Of a stretch of 64,000 nt of DNA, positions 60,737 to 64,000 are shown one piece after another. Each line of letters begins with the position of its first letter. Within the stretch, counting starts at the first letter, position 1. Under the pieces are notes generated by a model. That model made no database searches, was not told the origin of the DNA, and saw only the letters and a program-made list of their open reading frames with translations. The translations under genes and the position numbers were made by a program. The stretch comes from Polytrichum commune (taxonomy: Eukaryota; Streptophyta; Polytrichopsida; Polytrichales; Polytrichaceae). Where the stretch lies: contig OX485804.1 in assembly GCA_950295325.1 (NCBI GenBank), positions 50,902,001 through 50,966,000 of the forward strand, in the 5' to 3' direction.

Positions 60737-62096
60737 ATGGACGACTCCAAGAATATTGAAGTTGGTGAATTTTTAGATGAGTATGCATTAACCACTACCG
60801 GATCACATTGTTGGAAATACATGATGAAGATGCTAGGAGAGGCGATCGATGCGGACATCTCTTTGAAAGTTGGAGGAGGCGAGGTGGTGAAGGCACACCG
60901 CTCAATGCTCACACTCTTTTCACCCGTCTTCAACACAATGTTCACATGTGGGATGCAAGAGCACCAAACGGGTGTTGTGGAGCTCATAGACACAGATGTT
61001 GAGGTGTTGAAATTGTTTCTAGTCCTATTGTATTCAGGTATGAAATGCGAGAATTGAGTCATGAAGTTGATGTCAATAATGTTTGGATGGTTGCCACAAT
61101 GAACGTGATAGTCGACTATGGCATCAACCGTCCACAATGATGGGTCCAAAGCAAAGTAGTTGAAAGTGGACTAGACATGTGGACTAGGCAAACTAATGTG
61201 ATGCTATTTGATTTGTTTTTCTTCATAGGTTGGTCAAAAGTGTGTTAGGGAGGTCAATTATGAGGTTGACCAAATGAGCTGATGTGGATTGATTTCATTA
61301 CTTCATTATGGTTGGTTGATATATATGTTGGATATAAAACATCCATTGGAGATGATGTATATTGATCATCAAACTACTTGAATATTTTACAATATGTAAT
61401 TCAAGAAATAAAATATCTTTAAAGGAAATTACAAGATAATATACCAAAATCTAATAGTTTCACCCTATAGTTGTAGTGATAGTATAAGGGACTAGTAGCT
61501 AGGTGCTTTCAAAAATATTAGTAATCAAATTTGTAGTGGATGGTAGTGTGCTTCAGTAAGTAATGTTATGTATATGGCAAACCTTTGAAGAATAAGCACC
61601 AAAACAATATGTGCACAAAAGTTAACACAAGGTGTTAAAGCTATTTTTGGTCATGTTGTATGCAGGTGCGGAGTGTGAGAGGGTGTTGAAGAACGATGTC
61701 GTGGACAAACACCTCAACAAGCTTATCGACTTGTGTTATAAGTATGAAGTAACCCATGTGTTTCCCACTTTGTCCAAATTGGTGAAGCGTTTTCTGACAA
61801 TTGAAAATTGTTGTGGTTACTTTGTTTGTGCTACCGAATTTGGTCTAGATGATAATTGTGCTAACTACATTTCTAGTTACATCACAAAAAAGTGGGGTCA
61901 GGTGATAAACACTGATGGTTTCATGTGTCTAGCCCACACTCATCCCGTGCTAGTAGTCCAACTTGTGAGATTGGAAAAGGGAGAAGAAGACGAAGAAGAA
62001 GAAGAGGAAGAAGAAGAAAGAGAAGAATCGGTGAGGCCATCATTAGGTAACAGGATGTACAAGACCTACGTTGGTAGTCACAAACGTTCGAGATAA
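60737..62096 (+). CDS. BTB/POZ domain protein with acidic tail
   Basis: A candidate substrate adaptor for CUL3 ubiquitin ligases. Exons 60737-61037 and 61666-62096 (GT-AG, phase 1) give 243 aa. Residues about 23-101 are a BTB fold: DADISLKVGGGEVVKAHRSM, LFSPVFNTMFTCGMQEHQTG and EVLKLFLVLLYSG. Exon 2 supplies the end of the BTB and a BACK-like helical part (DLCYKYEVTHVFPTLSKLVK), then a run of about 14 acidic residues and a basic C-terminus. The start is the ATG before DDSKN. The frame is open upstream to 60662, which would add 25 less typical residues. The intron is unusual: the 40 nt before the acceptor encode KVLKLFLVMLYAG, a paralogue of the exon 1 end. The locus may therefore be a functional fusion or two adjacent half-pseudogenes. 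Confidence 0.7.
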
Positions 62097-63640
62097 CTTG
62101 GCATTGAGGGCTTGAGTCATGCTAAGTCCTGCAACTATTCCCATGTTTGTAAGCAAACCCCTAACTATTATGGGCCTTTTTGCTCAACTAGTAGGATTTT
62201 TGGGACATCATGTCGCACCACCAAACTAGTATTTGGGAGCCTTGAGAAGGTAGTTGCTCGGATAAATATATTATTTTCAAAAGTTAGGGGTTGACCCAAG
62301 GTCTATGGGTTTTTTGGCACTACTAGAATATGATCTTCGCCTTGCTCCTTAAATGTATGTGGAACTTTTCTTTTCTATATCATAGTGGACATTTTCAATG
62401 TAGTCAAATATATAACATTCACTTCATTTGACAATAATTTCAATTTTGTCATCCTTGCAAAGTAGTTCATGTAAAAGTACTTGCCACAATTGGATGAAGG
62501 AATGAACCTAAAATTTAAATATTTTAAGCCATCAGGTCAAATGTTTAGTGTACTAGTTAAGACAAAAACACACATGATAATAGTTATCAAAGCAATAGGT
62601 CACCATGAGATATCAATACTGTCAAAGTCCATGAGCAATGATTAGCTAATTGATGTAAAAATTAAACTCAATCTTTGAGTCATTTCTCCAATGTTCCTTG
62701 CTTCTTTGATCCTCCCAATCCCTTCTTTCCTATCATTGGCTGTTCCAATGTAACATCTTAATTATTCTGACGCCCCAATCCCCTTCCCCCAACTACGGTC
62801 ATGACATCACATGAATCAATCAAGGGGTACGGCATATAGAGTGTGCTATTTGGATCGACACAAAACATTTAATTTTTGATGAATTTCGATATGTGCCATA
62901 TACACATTGGTCTAGACACCCCTTGAATCCTACGTGGAAATCTACCTTTGTCACTCAAAGCGTTGAACCAAACATCACCCTACTGCAAGGTAGAGGGTGC
63001 TATATCCAACATCTTGCCCAAAAGAAACACCTATACACAACTTAAACCGTTTGAATGTCTCCGGCGCAACGCATGGGCAGATGTGGGTGAAAAACAAGAT
63101 GGTTTCAGGAAATGTAGGGTTGATTTTGGACGAAAGTGGGATTGGATCTTGGACAAACATCAAAGTGTAGCTAGGGGTGGCTTATGTATATGTATTTATT
63201 AAAATCCCACATGCAAAAGTTATAGGGGCTTACTTTACTCTATTGGGTGGAAAGTTGGTTTTAATGCTGGGATGATTTGGGCAAAAGATGGAGGCGGTTT
63301 TGGGAAAAAACGAGGTTTGTTTTGGGTGAAAATGGGGAGGGGTTCTGAGCAAATGTTGGGATGGTTTTGGGGGCCGTTTGCAATGGAAAAAAATGGGAGT
63401 TTGGGGATGGATTTAGGAAGCTGAGGGTAAATAACTTCATAGATTTGTATTATATGCATCTGCTGCCCGATTTACTTATTTTTGTTTCCACTAACTCATT
63501 TCTAAACCAATTTTTTAAGCTAATATGCATACCACTAATCCAAATGTACTTCAAAAATAGGCTAAATCGCTTAAATGTTGGTTGAAGCACCCTTCAACTT
63601 AAGTAATTGTCAGTCCTTGCTCCGGAGCTCTCTCTCGTGG
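62097..63640. other. Intergenic with a family C end fragment
   Basis: CAAGGTAGAGGGTGCTATAT at about 62989 is a family C terminus followed by a short diverged body. The 84-aa and 82-aa frames nearby are not supported. Nothing else is seen. Confidence 0.4.
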
Positions 63641-64000
63641 AACCTAGTACTTCACCTAACTAGACCTTTACCTTCACGAGGAGCTGAGAACGGACAGGTT
63701 CCATCCTCCAGCGCCCAATCCAAGGGATATTCATTCATTCTCTCAATTATTCATCCATGGAGCGCTTCTTCTCCCCCGCCTCCTCCTCGGGAGCGAATTC
63801 CAATGTGTATTGAAGTAAGTTAATACGATTGTGGATATAAGAGAATCTCTACTAGATGACGACTGCAGTGTGCAGGAATAGAATTCTCACATTCAATCTG
63901 CAGAGGCCATGTAAGAATGTGGTGGCTGGATTGGCACTGAAGCGGATTCAAGAGCTTCCGCTACAATTCTAGAAGGTGTGGAGGTAGGTGTGTGAGTTCG
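63641..64000 (+). other. Possible 5' end of a gene running off the window
   Basis: A GC-richer stretch has an ATG at 63757 and a good donor (GAAGTAAGTT at about 63814-63823). A following acceptor-like TGTGCAG at about 63876 and a short coding-looking frame (NVVAGLALKRIQELPLQF) come after. The in-frame TGA just before the donor argues against the simple model, so this may be a UTR exon or chance. Confidence 0.2.

Noticed and set aside
60625-61149. Minus-strand frame of 174 aa
   Set aside because: It is the antisense shadow of the BTB exon, which has clear domain motifs on the + strand.

Overview
This window is nuclear DNA of a land plant. The genes are spliced with GT-AG introns, and they belong to plant families: a SUMO-activating enzyme subunit, a BTB-NPH3 protein and a BTB/POZ protein. 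The space between genes is AT-rich and filled with small terminal-inverted-repeat (TIR) elements. The gene types and the absence of any clear LTR retrotransposon would fit a spore-bearing plant (bryophyte, lycophyte or fern), but the species cannot be named from the sequence.

Four genes are well supported, all on the + strand. (1) A complete ten-exon SAE1/AOS1 gene at 7038-11710 (325 aa). (2) A single-exon 135-aa VOC/glyoxalase-fold gene at 16632-17039. (3) A four-exon divergent BTB-NPH3 gene at 52616-57351 (565 aa). (4) A two-exon BTB/POZ gene at 60737-62096 (243 aa). Two isolated coding-looking terminal exons (25713-25889 and 51018-51143) and a possible gene start at the right edge are weaker. 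The genes are unrelated and share no operon-like logic. SAE1 acts in SUMO activation, and the two BTB proteins are candidate CUL3-type adaptors.

The rest is mobile-element debris. I separate at least eight families: A (TACACTAAAT termini, about eight copies), B (ACCAATGATCGGGG termini, six loci including a four-copy 250-bp tandem array), C (TAAGGTAGAGGGTGC, three large copies), D (AGGGTGAGTTTCC), E (AACCTCC), G and H (TTAGGGCC-type termini) and J (a dispersed element ending in a long inverted repeat). There is also a 1.1-kb foldback element with a perfect 9-bp target duplication, and a 1.08-kb TIR element carrying the remains of a pogo/Tigger-like transposase. Several elements are nested in one another.

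The most striking pattern is local tandem duplication inside genes. Each of the three introns of the NPH3 gene is built almost wholly from its own, unrelated tandem repeat (about 93, 160 and 170 bp). SAE1 intron 2 is built from four copies of a 240-280-bp unit. The VOC gene has five 42-52-bp repeats just before its start codon and degenerate copies of its own 3' end behind it. The intron of the last BTB gene is flanked by homologous coding sequence, as if it joins two tandem paralogues. A separate 1.4-kb stretch (22158-23553) holds about 15 copies of a palindromic AGACTATAGTCT-like motif.
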